Of a stretch of 64,000 nucleotides of DNA, positions 43,542 through 52,058 are shown piece after piece (within the stretch, counting starts at the first letter, position 1; each line of letters opens with the position of its first letter). The notes below the pieces were generated by a model that worked only from the letters and a program-made list of their open reading frames with translations, had not been told where the DNA came from and made no database searches. The stretch lies in contig CAWUKT010000001.1 in the NCBI GenBank assembly GCA_963923035.1, positions 248,001-312,000 of the forward strand. Reading direction: 5' to 3'. Made by a program: the position numbers and the translations under genes. This DNA comes from CAWUKT01 sp963923035 (GTDB lineage: Bacteria > Bacteroidota > Bacteroidia > J057 > JADKCL01).

Positions 43542-45059
43542 TCAGTGATCACCAGCGCGTTTTGCGTTCAGCAACCGCTGGTAAATTTCCTGATAACTCT
43601 GCCCCGTCCGCCGCATTTCCAACCACAGTGGATAGGGAATGGCCTCCCGAGACTCAAAATTGATGTCCAAAGGCTCTGCGGCCAGTGCAATCACGGCCGG
43701 GTCTTGCCACGGATCCGCGCCTAAAAAGGCCCGGTCGGTAAACGCTCGGATCGCGGCCAAAAACAGCGCGGCCCGGGGATGGTCGCCCCAGTGCGCCTGC
43801 CACTCCTTTTTGACCTGCCCAATCCGTTCGTCCAGAAAGTCGAAATCCCCCTGCTCAAAGCGCAATACTAATTCGTACAGGTCCAGCGACAAGCGGGCAA
43901 ACGGCTCCTGTTGTTGGTAGATATTTAAATTTCGGATGCGGGTCAGTTGCCGCAACGCCATCCGGTACTTTTGGCGCCGGAAATAGACCGCCGCCAAATT
44001 CAAATTGACCAAATACGCCGTATTGCCGGAGAATTCGCTCTCGTCTTTGTCCGCCAGCCGCTCCTGCAATTGTTGCGCCGCCTCCAGCTGGCCGAGCGCC
44101 ATATAGTTGTTGACCAGGCTATTGTGGTAATTGGCGATGAACTGGTCCCGGTGCATCCCCTGAAATTCATCCAGCGCTTGCTTCAATTCAGCGCACCACG
44201 CCATCGAATCCTCAAATTTCAGGTTGTTGAAGGTGATGTTGACGAGCCAGATCAGCATGATGATCTTGGTCCGGTGGGTTGATTTGGAAAAGAGGCCTTG
44301 CTCCGTAAAATGCGCGTGCTCATTGAGGAGGTACACTTCCAATTGGGGAAAGGCCCGTTGTTGGAGGAGAAGGCTGGAAGTCAAATTGAACAAACGAATG
44401 CGGCCCTTGGGAGATTTGAAAAAGTCCTGGTGGGCCGCCAAACCGGCCATGACCCCTTGGATCACCTCCAAAATGTCATCGCCCCCCTCTCCAAAATTCG
44501 ATTTCCGCAGCCGTTGAAGCGCAAAGGCCATCGAATTCTGGCTCTCCTGAAAAAAGGTCAACCGCTCCAGATTTGCTCCCCGTTCCGTCACCAGTCCCGG
44601 GACGTCAATGCTGAGGTCTTCGCTGCTCAAGGTCAGCAATTCTTTATACGCCAACTCTTTGATCTCAAACAGGTCCTGTTTTTCTGCCTCCCGAATACAC
44701 CGCTGCAACAATTCCCTGGCCTCCGTATACAGGCCCTTTTTCCGCAAAACCTTCCCCAACGAAAAATCATTGAGCGCCTTTTGTTCCGGGTCCAACTCAA
44801 AGTGATGGTGGAGCATACTCCGCTTCAACTCGCGCAGCAATTTGGCCCTGAGCAGATAGAGCCGCTGTCGGTGACCGGGCGTATCCTCGCTGTAAAGCTG
44901 CTTGGTGAGCCATCCCGTCTTCGGCGCACCTGAATGGCGTCGAATCAAATCGAACAACTGAAGGGTCAGGCGCTGCTGGTCACTTTTGATCCGCTGGACC
45001 AGCAATTTAAAGGCCCGGGCCTCTTCGCGACTGAGTGATTGGATCAATTTTACCAGCAT
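43542..45059 (-). CDS. Large helical (TPR-like) protein, unknown
   Basis: A 505-residue all-helical cytoplasmic protein. It begins LVKLIQSLSREEARAFKLL, has LFDLIRRH, LLRAKLLRELKRS and a TPR-like helix pair KGLYTEARELLQRCIREAEKQ. Its architecture parallels the 508-residue protein at 23149-24675, so the two are probably distant paralogues. The role is unknown; such repeats usually mediate protein contacts. Its stop lies 6 bp from the stop of the convergent RNase H-like gene. Confidence 0.75.
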   Translation of the reverse strand: MLVKLIQSLSREEARAFKLLVQRIKSDQQRLTLQLFDLIRRHSGAPKTGWLTKQLYSEDTPGHRQRLYLLRAKLLRELKRSMLHHHFELDPEQKALNDFSLGKVLRKKGLYTEARELLQRCIREAEKQDLFEIKELAYKELLTLSSEDLSIDVPGLVTERGANLERLTFFQESQNSMAFALQRLRKSNFGEGGDDILEVIQGVMAGLAAHQDFFKSPKGRIRLFNLTSSLLLQQRAFPQLEVYLLNEHAHFTEQGLFSKSTHRTKIIMLIWLVNITFNNLKFEDSMAWCAELKQALDEFQGMHRDQFIANYHNSLVNNYMALGQLEAAQQLQERLADKDESEFSGNTAYLVNLNLAAVYFRRQKYRMALRQLTRIRNLNIYQQQEPFARLSLDLYELVLRFEQGDFDFLDERIGQVKKEWQAHWGDHPRAALFLAAIRAFTDRAFLGADPWQDPAVIALAAEPLDINFESREAIPYPLWLEMRRTGQSYQEIYQRLLNAKRAGDH

Positions 45060-45198
45060 TGACGAACAACTGAAGTGAATAGATATAAACGGGGTGAAAT
45101 CAATAATAATGAAAAAATGGGTATTTATTCGGTTTTAATGAGCTGCTGAACCGTATAGATTTTGGGGATTTGAAATTGAGGTCCCCCGCCACTTTCTC

Positions 45199-45206
45199 CA
45201 CCTTTG
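45199..45206 (+). promoter_or_regulatory. Possible -7 element CACCTTTG
   Basis: One mismatch to TAnnTTTG, 47 bp upstream of the lipoprotein ATG at 45254. Confidence 0.3.
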
Positions 45207-45253
45207 AATCGTCAACAACGACAATTCTCGTTCACCAAATAAAACTGTCTAAA

Positions 45254-45925
45254 ATGAAAAAGATGCTCAGAAATTCATTGGTATTGCTTTTGGTTGCAGG
45301 TGCTTTCTTGGGATGTCAGCGGGAACAAGAGGCCGCGATGCAATTTGAAGTCGGAATCAACAAGACCAGTATTCCGCTGCGGGTCATGAGTGGCAACCTC
45401 GTATTCCATTCCGGAAGCCTGGTGCTGGAAGAGATAGAGTTTGAGGGGGAATTGCAGGGAAATGACGGAGGGGAAAAAGTCGTGGAAATCGACCAGGTGA
45501 CCACGATTGATTTTGCCTCGGGAAATGCCACCCCTGCCCTCCCGGATATTGTCCTCGAATCCGGCACCTACGAAGAATTGGAATTCAGCATTGATCTGTT
45601 CGAGGGCGCCGACACTCCGCCCTTGGTCATCACCGGCGACTATACGCATTCCAACAACGAAGTCATCCCGATCCGATTCGAGTACGACGGAGATGAACTC
45701 TTCGAAATCGATGCCGAGCAGGTCACCTTGTCCGACGACCAAAACCTCGAAGTCAGACTCCTCCTGGACCCGGTTTTCTGGTTCTCCACCGTTCCCACCA
45801 ACCTCCTCGACAATGCCATCCTCGGCCCGGACAACGTGATCCTCGTCAGCGAGGACAGCAATTCGGACATCTACGAAATCGTTGTGAGCCGCATGAAGCT
45901 CAATTCCGCCGCAAATTTCTTTTAA
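45254..45925 (+). CDS. Predicted lipoprotein of unknown function
   Basis: A 223-residue lipoprotein (signal LVLLLVAGAFLGC). The mature part is beta-rich and acidic, with strand pairs such as GNLVFHSGSLVLEEIEFEGEL and VLESGTYEELEFSIDLF. The architecture resembles DUF4382-like lipoproteins that carry short beta domains, but I cannot place it firmly. The ATG at 45254 is chosen over an open frame from 45170 because the signal starts there. A strong terminator follows. Confidence 0.72.
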   Translation: MKKMLRNSLVLLLVAGAFLGCQREQEAAMQFEVGINKTSIPLRVMSGNLVFHSGSLVLEEIEFEGELQGNDGGEKVVEIDQVTTIDFASGNATPALPDIVLESGTYEELEFSIDLFEGADTPPLVITGDYTHSNNEVIPIRFEYDGDELFEIDAEQVTLSDDQNLEVRLLLDPVFWFSTVPTNLLDNAILGPDNVILVSEDSNSDIYEIVVSRMKLNSAANFF

Positions 45926-45937
45926 ACGCTTCTCCCC

Positions 45938-45974
45938 GGGATCGGGGGCGATGCCTCCGATCCCCACCTTTTTT
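45938..45974 (+). terminator. Rho-independent terminator
   Basis: GGGATCGG / CCGATCCC form an 8-bp stem (45938-45964) followed by CACC and six T. It lies 12 bp after the lipoprotein stop codon. Confidence 0.85.
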
Positions 45975-46027
45975 CCAGACCAAACAATTCTCAGTTATTT
46001 TCTCTTCCCTCTTAGAATACCTGCCCT

Positions 46028-47050
46028 ATGAAATCCATCGCGTTGCCCATTCTCTTCTTGTTCTGCTTCCTCTCCGGCCAGCCGCTATGGGGCCAATTTG
46101 CGTTTCAGATTACCGCTCCCGGAGTCCAGGGATTTCCCGCCATTGCAGAAGAGGACGATGTCGATTCCATCAGTTTTTTTGTGCGAAATACGGGCAATAT
46201 TCCCTTTGGTGGCGATCTCTATACCTTCCAACGGGTAAGCGGCAGTGGCCCCTTTCCCGTCGACACCCTCACCATTCCGAGCCTCAATCCCGGCGACAGC
46301 ATCCTCATAGACATTCTGGATTACGAATTCGAATCCAGCCTCTACGCCTTGGGTTCAAATCCCGTCATCATTTGGGTGACCGACGACAACTTCTCCGCCG
46401 TTTCCAATGAAGACACTTCCAATGTGTTCATTTTCAGGGGTCCCGCCTTCGGGTTTGGGCAGTCGGGATTCGTTGGCTTTCCCTCGATGCCCGTGCCTTT
46501 CAATCCTTATGCGTTCGACATCCACGTCCGCAACATCTCCGAGGACGACTACAACAGCCGCCTGTTCACCCATTTCGCCGTCAACAGCGATACCCACGTG
46601 GTCGCGTCGGATTCCACCTTGCTCCCCGGCGAATCAAGTTTCTTCCTCAACGTCGATTATACCTTCCTGATTCCTCCGTATGCCCCCAGCCTCAACCAAC
46701 TCGAGATTTGGGTCCAGGGCGATAGCGGCGCGGTGGCAGTGGACACCGCTTATTTTACCATTGATTTTACCGCCCTCAACCGTCCCCATGCCGCTGCATC
46801 TGATTTGATTCGGACCTTTCCCAATCCTGCCACCGGCGATCTGAACATTGTATTGCCGCCGGAAGTAAGAGCACGGAGATTGGCCCTGTACAATGCGGAA
46901 GGGAGTTTGGTGCGGGAAATGGACGGAAATGCCTATCCTTATCAATGGAACAACCTGTACCAATTGCCACCTGGAGCGTATATTCTGCGGGTGGAAATGG
47001 CCGGAAATAAGGTTTGGTTCAAGAAAATCCTGCTTCGCAATCACAATTGA
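46028..47050 (+). CDS. T9SS-secreted protein, unknown
   Basis: A 340-residue secreted protein with a signal peptide (ending PLWGQ). The body holds two related beta modules, about 25-125 and 135-235, each built around DxxSFFVRNTGNIPF- or DIHVRNISEDDYNS-type strands, resembling CARDB-like domains. The C-terminal 75 residues are a T9SS type A sorting domain (TFPNPATGDLNI to VWFKKILLR). Role unknown. The 3' end overlaps the convergent hydrolase gene by 10 bp. Confidence 0.85.
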   Translation: MKSIALPILFLFCFLSGQPLWGQFAFQITAPGVQGFPAIAEEDDVDSISFFVRNTGNIPFGGDLYTFQRVSGSGPFPVDTLTIPSLNPGDSILIDILDYEFESSLYALGSNPVIIWVTDDNFSAVSNEDTSNVFIFRGPAFGFGQSGFVGFPSMPVPFNPYAFDIHVRNISEDDYNSRLFTHFAVNSDTHVVASDSTLLPGESSFFLNVDYTFLIPPYAPSLNQLEIWVQGDSGAVAVDTAYFTIDFTALNRPHAAASDLIRTFPNPATGDLNIVLPPEVRARRLALYNAEGSLVREMDGNAYPYQWNNLYQLPPGAYILRVEMAGNKVWFKKILLRNHN

Positions 47051-47880
47051 TTGGCCAGGGGAGCAACCGGTTTGGACTCCGGATGCATCCCCCGCCAATG
47101 CTCTAAGACAAGGTTCAAATAGCGTTCAGGATCGGAAGCGATAATTTTTGTGTGTTCGCCATTGGGAAATACCTCCAATTGAGTGGGAACCTGGCTGGCC
47201 GCCTGCATTCGGTGGGCATAAGACAGTGGCGTCACGGTGTCGGTATCCGAATAGATCAACAGTAGCTTGTCCAAATTGCGGATGCGGCCAACGGCCGCTT
47301 CAAAGTCCGTTTGCTTCCGGGCCTTGGGAGAGAAGAAGAACATGAAATTCAGCATCCGATAGGCAGCAGGGTATCCTTCCCAGAATTCCGGCAGGTTGAC
47401 CGGAGCCGACTCGAGAATGACCCGTTTGAAGGGTTGTCCTTCCTTGGCAGCCACCACCGATCCCCAATTGCTCCCGAACGAAATGCCGTGGTAACCCATC
47501 GGGAGATTCGGATAACTTGCCTTGGCCCATTGGATCACTGCCTCAAGATCCTGGTCAAATTGAAAGCTCCCAATGCTGCTTTCCCCAAATCCATTGAAGT
47601 CAAACAAGAATACATGGTAGCCTGCATCGCGCAGCTGGTCCGCATACCCCGTTTTGAGGAAATCGCCCTTGGCGCGTTTGCCCATCGAATGGCCCAGGAT
47701 CAGCACCCCGAGCGCCTCTGAGCGTGCTGTCCCATGCCAGGCACGAATCCGTCCGCCGGAACCGCTCGTTAACCAATTGGTCTCCCAGGTCGCCATTTTT
47801 TCCTCTGGAATTGGATTCTTCCAAGGCACCATAAAGCGTCCAAAGAAGGGTTTTTTGATGATTCGATTGAGGGCTTTCAT
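47041..47880 (-). CDS. Alpha/beta hydrolase
   Basis: A 279-residue hydrolase of the abhydrolase superfamily. The nucleophile elbow is GISFGSNWG, the oxyanion region LILGHSMG, and a FPNGEHTKI segment supplies the histidine; DTDTVTP holds the likely acid. There is no cleaved signal peptide, though an N-terminal basic segment may associate with the membrane. Start ATG 47880 is preferred over a longer frame that overlaps the upstream gene. A TetR regulator lies 37 bp upstream on the same strand and probably shares its transcript. Confidence 0.85.
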   Translation of the reverse strand: MKALNRIIKKPFFGRFMVPWKNPIPEEKMATWETNWLTSGSGGRIRAWHGTARSEALGVLILGHSMGKRAKGDFLKTGYADQLRDAGYHVFLFDFNGFGESSIGSFQFDQDLEAVIQWAKASYPNLPMGYHGISFGSNWGSVVAAKEGQPFKRVILESAPVNLPEFWEGYPAAYRMLNFMFFFSPKARKQTDFEAAVGRIRNLDKLLLIYSDTDTVTPLSYAHRMQAASQVPTQLEVFPNGEHTKIIASDPERYLNLVLEHWRGMHPESKPVAPLANQL

Positions 47881-47917
47881 TTTGCTAAACGATTGGTTAA
47901 TAAATGGGCAAAAAAAA

Positions 47918-48469
47918 CTAAACCACCCGGGTGCGCTTGAGGGCCGACCGGAGGTAAGAGCTGTCTTCATAGAGGCGCATCATGATGACACTGCCCTCGA
48001 TGTCGACAATGGACGCGGTAGCTTTTTCCCGACTTTCTTCCGTTGACAATTGATCCTGGTACATCACAGCCATGGCCTCCCGCCATTCATCGAAGAATGC
48101 CATGACCGGCCCCCGAAATTCAGGGTTGGTGTGCATGGACTCGAGGACGGTATTGGCCATCAGGCAGCCGCCGTCGTGGTACGTAAACAGCTGAAGAACT
48201 TTGGCTTCGAACAAAACCTGCTTCTGGGCAAGGTCCATTTCCGGATCCCGCATCTGGCGGAAGCAAACGTGGCGAAAGTACGACAGTACATTCGCAAGGG
48301 CCTGTTCCATGATGGCCTTCTTGCTGGGGAAGTAATGGTAAAATAAACCCTTCGTCAGACCACACGCATCGGCCAATTCCTTCATGGAAGTGCCATTGTA
48401 TCCGCGGCGGCGAAATACTTCAATGCATTTCTGCAACAATTCGTCTTCGGTGGTTTTGCGACGAGGCAT
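47918..48469 (-). CDS. TetR/AcrR family transcriptional regulator
   Basis: A 183-residue repressor with the N-terminal HTH (GYNGTSMKELADACGLTKGLFYHYFPSKKAIMEQAL, about 24-58) and an all-helical effector domain with the TetR_C-type segment DGGCLMANTVLESMHTNPEFR. An operator-like palindrome TTGAACA-CT-TGTTTAA overlaps the promoter region, so autoregulation is likely. The downstream alpha/beta hydrolase is a probable target; the inducer is unknown. Confidence 0.9.
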   Translation of the reverse strand: MPRRKTTEDELLQKCIEVFRRRGYNGTSMKELADACGLTKGLFYHYFPSKKAIMEQALANVLSYFRHVCFRQMRDPEMDLAQKQVLFEAKVLQLFTYHDGGCLMANTVLESMHTNPEFRGPVMAFFDEWREAMAVMYQDQLSTEESREKATASIVDIEGSVIMMRLYEDSSYLRSALKRTRVV

Positions 48470-48472
48470 ATA

Positions 48473-48480
48473 CAAATATA
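48473..48480 (-). promoter_or_regulatory. -7 element TATATTTG
   Basis: Exact TAnnTTTG match on the minus strand, ending 4 bp before the tetR ATG. If used, the transcript would be leaderless or nearly so. Confidence 0.5.
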
Positions 48481-48496
48481 TTGAACACTTGTTTAA
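48481..48496. promoter_or_regulatory. Probable TetR operator TTGAACACTTGTTTAA
   Basis: A 16-bp inverted repeat with 7-bp arms (TTGAACA / TGTTTAA) and one mismatch, centred in the divergent promoter space between the tetR gene (minus) and the deaminase gene (plus). The placement directly beside the -7 element fits repression of tetR. Confidence 0.5.
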
Positions 48497-48583
48497 TAAC
48501 ACGAATTTAATTCGACATTGTTCCCAAACAATTTGAATGCGAGCGCATTATCCTGGCAACTGTACGCTTCTAAGCCCGCGCCA

Positions 48584-49024
48584 ATGAATACCAATGCCGA
48601 TACTGAATTTATGCGGGTGGCCATCGAGGCCGCCCACCAGGGCCACGCACCTTACGGTGCTGCCTTCGTGCGCGACGGCCAGTTGGTGGCCGTCGCGGCG
48701 AATTCGAGTCGCAATGGCTCCTCCCAACACGCCGAAATGAACCTCATCGCCCAAATTGAGCAATCGGAGGGCAAGGGTGCCCTCCGCGGCGGCACCGTCT
48801 ATACGACCGGCGAACCCTGTCCCATGTGTGCGGGCGCCCTCGTCTGGGCCGGTGTCGACCGGGTCGTCTACGCGCTTTCCATCGACGACATTTCCCAACT
48901 CGGCCACAAACAAATTCAGGTCACCGCCCAGCAGATCTTTGAAGCGGCGTTTCGTCCGATGCAATTGGACGGTGGCGTGCTCAGGGAGGAGGCAGAGGCG
49001 ATGTTCCGGACCCACAAAACATAA
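48584..49024 (+). CDS. Nucleoside/cytosine deaminase
   Basis: A 146-residue zinc-dependent deaminase. The catalytic His49 and Glu51 (HAEMN) and the zinc cysteines Cys79 and Cys82 (GEPCPMCAG) are all present. Size and motifs fit guanine, cytosine or tRNA-adenosine deaminases; without the GLRRE-type features of TadA a guanine deaminase-like role is most likely but unproven. The ATG at 48584 is preferred over the frame start at 48518, which precedes it with non-conserved sequence. Confidence 0.87.
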   Translation: MNTNADTEFMRVAIEAAHQGHAPYGAAFVRDGQLVAVAANSSRNGSSQHAEMNLIAQIEQSEGKGALRGGTVYTTGEPCPMCAGALVWAGVDRVVYALSIDDISQLGHKQIQVTAQQIFEAAFRPMQLDGGVLREEAEAMFRTHKT

Positions 49025-49048
49025 AAAAGCCCCGACGCTGGCCGGGGC
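49023..49048 (-). terminator. Rho-independent terminator
   Basis: GCCCCG / CGGGGC form a 6-bp stem (49029-49048) with an 8-base loop, followed on the minus strand by six T. It lies just beyond the stop of the 126-residue hypothetical protein. Confidence 0.85.
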
Positions 49049-49068
49049 ACTTCTGAGGAAACAGGACC

Positions 49069-49449
49069 TCAAAACATCTTTACCACTTCTGGTTGCATAT
49101 CATAACGGGTCAACAAGTCCCGGGTGAATTTCAGGTGACCGCGGGGCACAAAAATCTTGAAATTTCCCTTTTTCATGCTGGCAACCGTTTCGAGCAACCG
49201 CCATTTCGTGACCAATTTGCGTTCATCTTCGGTTTGTTGGGCCACTTCTGCGTAAACCTTGGCGCCGTGAATTTGGGCAGTGATGTCGGGGGTAAATTCC
49301 AATCCGCTGTTGCGGTTGACCATACGGGAGGGGCTTTCCCATTCGGGCGTATCGGCTTTGATGTGGTGGTGACCCGATTCCACCAATTGCGCGATGGCTT
49401 CTTCAATCAAGGCGGATTTTTTCTCTGAATTCTTTGTTTTGTTAATCAT
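49069..49449 (-). CDS. Small hypothetical protein, nuclease-like motifs
   Basis: A 126-residue cytoplasmic protein. The order Glu-containing helix, TPDITAQI, AKVYAEVA and a Lys-containing helix (KWRLLETVA) resembles a PD-(D/E)XK nuclease core, with PD in TPD and E-x-x in EVA, but the lysine that should follow is not in the canonical spacing. I would not claim activity. No partner genes identify a pathway. Confidence 0.6.
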   Translation of the reverse strand: MINKTKNSEKKSALIEEAIAQLVESGHHHIKADTPEWESPSRMVNRNSGLEFTPDITAQIHGAKVYAEVAQQTEDERKLVTKWRLLETVASMKKGNFKIFVPRGHLKFTRDLLTRYDMQPEVVKMF

Positions 49450-49686
49450 ACGGATTTAAAAGTGTGGTAAAAATGCTTCGCGTCGACCCGGGTGGGGGTA
49501 GGCGAATGAAAAACATGAATGGTTAAGGGAAATGAGTGAGAACAGAACCAATTAAAGGCACCAAATCATAACTAACCAGTATTTTTTACGGGAAAAGGTG
49601 TCGAATGGTTGCGGAATGAGGGTTTTGGGGTGGTGTTGGAGTGGGAAAATGAACGAAAGGGGTGGGTGAAAAGCTGTTTGACCCCG

Positions 49687-50181
49687 TTAAAAATCATCGT
49701 CGTCCTCTTCTTCTCCTGTATTTCCACCGGTGGGATCGACGCCGGAGACGCAAATGATATACCAAATGCCGTTTCCGGCGGGCATATTGGGCAGGCCGAC
49801 CGTCGTTTGGCCATCTCCGCCGTAGTTATTGCCCATGGTACGGGCCAGGACCGGATACTGATCGGCCGCCAGGACCCGTCCGTCGCAGAACATCCAGCCT
49901 TCCGGCAGCTCGCTGCCGAGGAACAGGCAGATTTGGGAAATCAGGCCGTTGTAGGAAGGCTTGGGATCCGGGTCTGAGACCCGTACGACATACTTGCCGA
50001 CTTCCGGAGTCGGAAGCAGCGGCAGGTAGAACTCCTGGTCATTGCCCCCGAAGCGATCACCGATCATTTCGTGCAAGACCGGGTAGTCTGCCTTGGCCAG
50101 CGGCTGTCCTTCACAAAACATCCAGTGCTCAGGAGCCTCTTGTCCCAGCACCAATTTGATCATGCCAATAGTTCCTTCCAT
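49687..50181 (-). CDS. Protein with two tail-collar domains
   Basis: A 164-residue protein made of two phage tail collar (Mdp-like) repeats. Each repeat has a tryptophan-containing GWMFCDG- or HWMFCEG-type start, then YPVL and a NYGGDGQ or RFGGNDQ segment leading to LPxLP or LPNMP. It ends in an acidic tail (GEEEDDDDF). No other phage genes are nearby, so this is a domesticated or stand-alone member; such proteins occur in extracellular contractile structures. The 5' end faces array C. Confidence 0.85.
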   Translation of the reverse strand: MEGTIGMIKLVLGQEAPEHWMFCEGQPLAKADYPVLHEMIGDRFGGNDQEFYLPLLPTPEVGKYVVRVSDPDPKPSYNGLISQICLFLGSELPEGWMFCDGRVLAADQYPVLARTMGNNYGGDGQTTVGLPNMPAGNGIWYIICVSGVDPTGGNTGEEEDDDDF

Positions 50182-50906
50182 GCGGCCAAGTTACAAATTC
50201 CACGGCACGAAAAAACCGCCCCCCGGATTTCCCGCCCCTCGGCTCCAACCATCGGTTGGTCCTTGGACCACCCGCCCCAACCGAAGCAGAATCACTTCCC
50301 CCTCAGATTCATTCAGTTTGTCAATATGCCCTCAAACTGACTTCCTGACCCAGTTAACTGACTTTTTGTTTGAGTTAACTGGGTTTTAGATCCAGTTAAC
50401 TGGCTTCTGCACCCAGTTAACTAGCTTTTGGGTCTAGTTAACTGGGTTCCAGAGCTAGTTAACTTAATTCAGAATCCAGTTAACTGGCTTCAATCTTTAG
50501 TTAACTGACTTCCACACCCAGTTAACTAGTTTTTGCATCCAGTTAACTGGCTTCTGAACCCAGTTAACTGGTCTTTCCATCTACTTAACTGACTTATTTA
50601 CCTAGTTAACTCACTTCCAGACCCAGTTAAGGGGTGCCCGGAACAGATCGGGCGATATCCCAATGGGGCCGGTTCGGACTTGGCAGCTTTGTTTTTCGTG
50701 CTGGCTGGCCCCAACGCGATCAAAGAACGCCCCAATATAGTTGGCATGGTCAGCAGTAGGTCTTGAAACAGCTTGATCACTTGATTCCCCAAAATGTATC
50801 GGACCTGACCCGGGGTGGGGAAGGTGAAAGAAGCTCACTTTAACAATACCCCTTGAAATCCGTTCTCCCTTTGGCTAATTTTCATAAGCATTTCGAAAGG
50901 CAAGAC
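50182..50906. other. Intergenic region containing array C
   Basis: Between the divergent tail-collar and VWA genes lie 725 bases without a supported gene. They hold about 130 bp of leader for the tail-collar gene, array C (50331-50630), and about 270 bp before the VWA start. Confidence 0.7.
50331..50630. repeat. 21-bp tandem array C, AGTTAACT core
   Basis: The 8-bp palindrome AGTTAACT starts at 50352 and recurs every 21 bp exactly (50373, 50394, 50415, 50436, 50457, 50478, 50499, 50520, 50541, 50562, 50583, 50604, 50625). Fourteen cores are on a strict grid; the 12th reads ACTTAACT and the last AGTTAAGG. One degenerate unit precedes at 50331. The intervening 13 bp vary around the form GRCTTCTGNACCC. 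Frames are closed by stops: TAA lies in the core itself. Every core is on the same face of the helix. Function unknown. Confidence 0.93.
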
Positions 50907-52001
50907 ATGATAGGATACCGGTTTGAAAAATACGTTCCCAAGCAGTCCGACAAATCCGACTTTGAGCGGTTGAAGGACATCTTTATGGAACTGATGGTAT
51001 ATACGAGCGGGGACGTCGACGAAACCCTGAGCTGGATGACTCAGCTGGACCGCGAATACGGTCTGACCAACGACGATTACAGCATGGGGGACTTCATCGA
51101 AGACCTCAAAAAGCAGGGTTATATCAAGGACGACGAAGAGGGCGGGTTCGGGTTGACGGCAAAGTCAGAACGGACCATCCGTAAAAACTCGCTCGAAGAG
51201 ATATTTGGGAAGCTGCGCAAATCGAAGCGGGGCAACCACCGCTCCCCCTACGGCGGGATCGGTGACGAACCCAGCGCCGACCGGCGCCCCTACGCGTATG
51301 GCGATTCCCTCGAACAAATCGCCATGACCGACTCCATGCGCAATGCGCAGATCAACCACGGGCTCGAGAGCTTCCGCATGACCGAGGACGATCTGGAGAT
51401 CGTCGAAAAGGAGTACAAGACCCAGGTCTCGACCGTACTCATGATCGACATCAGCCACTCGATGATCCTCTACGGCGAGGACCGCATTACGCCCGCCAAA
51501 AAGACGGCGATGGCCCTGGCCGAACTCATCACCACCCGCTTTCCCAAGGATACCCTCGACATCATCGTCTTCGGCAACGATTCCTGGCAAATCCAGATCA
51601 AGGACCTGCCCTATCTGCAAGTAGGACCTTATCATACCAATACCGTCGCCGGTCTCGAGCTGGCCATGGACCTCCTGCGCCGCCGCAAGAATGCGAACAA
51701 GCAGATCTTCATGATCACGGACGGAAAGCCGACCTGTATCAAGGAAGGCGCGGATTATTACAAAAACAGCTGGGGACTGGACCGGAAGATCCTGAACAAG
51801 ACGCTGAACCTGGCCTCCCAGTGCCGCCGCCTCAAAATTCCGATCACGACCTTCATGATCGCGAAAGACCCCTGGCTCCAGCAATTTGTGCGTGAGTTTA
51901 CCCAGGTGAACAACGGGCGGGCCTTCTACGCCAGCCTGAAGGGATTGGGCGAGTTTGTGTACGAAGACTACGTGCAGAACCGCAAGAAGAACGTCCGCTA
52001 A
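50907..52001 (+). CDS. VWA domain protein, ChlD/CobT-like
   Basis: A 364-residue cytoplasmic protein. The N-terminal 150 residues are charged and helical; a von Willebrand A domain occupies about 175-350 with the metal-ion site motif MIDISHSM (DxSxS), Thr in VAGLELAMD context and D in FMITDGKPTC. Such proteins usually work with a MoxR/ChlI-type AAA+ ATPase, but none is adjacent. The start ATG at 50907 is preferred over a longer frame from 50853. Array C ends 276 bp upstream. Confidence 0.85.
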   Translation: MIGYRFEKYVPKQSDKSDFERLKDIFMELMVYTSGDVDETLSWMTQLDREYGLTNDDYSMGDFIEDLKKQGYIKDDEEGGFGLTAKSERTIRKNSLEEIFGKLRKSKRGNHRSPYGGIGDEPSADRRPYAYGDSLEQIAMTDSMRNAQINHGLESFRMTEDDLEIVEKEYKTQVSTVLMIDISHSMILYGEDRITPAKKTAMALAELITTRFPKDTLDIIVFGNDSWQIQIKDLPYLQVGPYHTNTVAGLELAMDLLRRRKNANKQIFMITDGKPTCIKEGADYYKNSWGLDRKILNKTLNLASQCRRLKIPITTFMIAKDPWLQQFVREFTQVNNGRAFYASLKGLGEFVYEDYVQNRKKNVR

Positions 52002-52045
52002 GCGGCCGATGGTTGGACCCGGAAAGCGGAAGTGCCCGTTTTCCT

Positions 52046-52053
52046 TACCTTTG
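52046..52053 (+). promoter_or_regulatory. -7 element TACCTTTG
   Basis: Exact TAnnTTTG match, ending 5 bp before the ATG at 52059, implying a very short leader for the MFS-murF-alr transcript. Confidence 0.5.
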
Positions 52054-52058
52054 CGCCC

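Noticed and set aside
50331..50630. Array C as a CRISPR
   Set aside because: The repeat is 8 bp and the variable part 13 bp, far too short; spacers resemble one another; there are no cas genes in the window.
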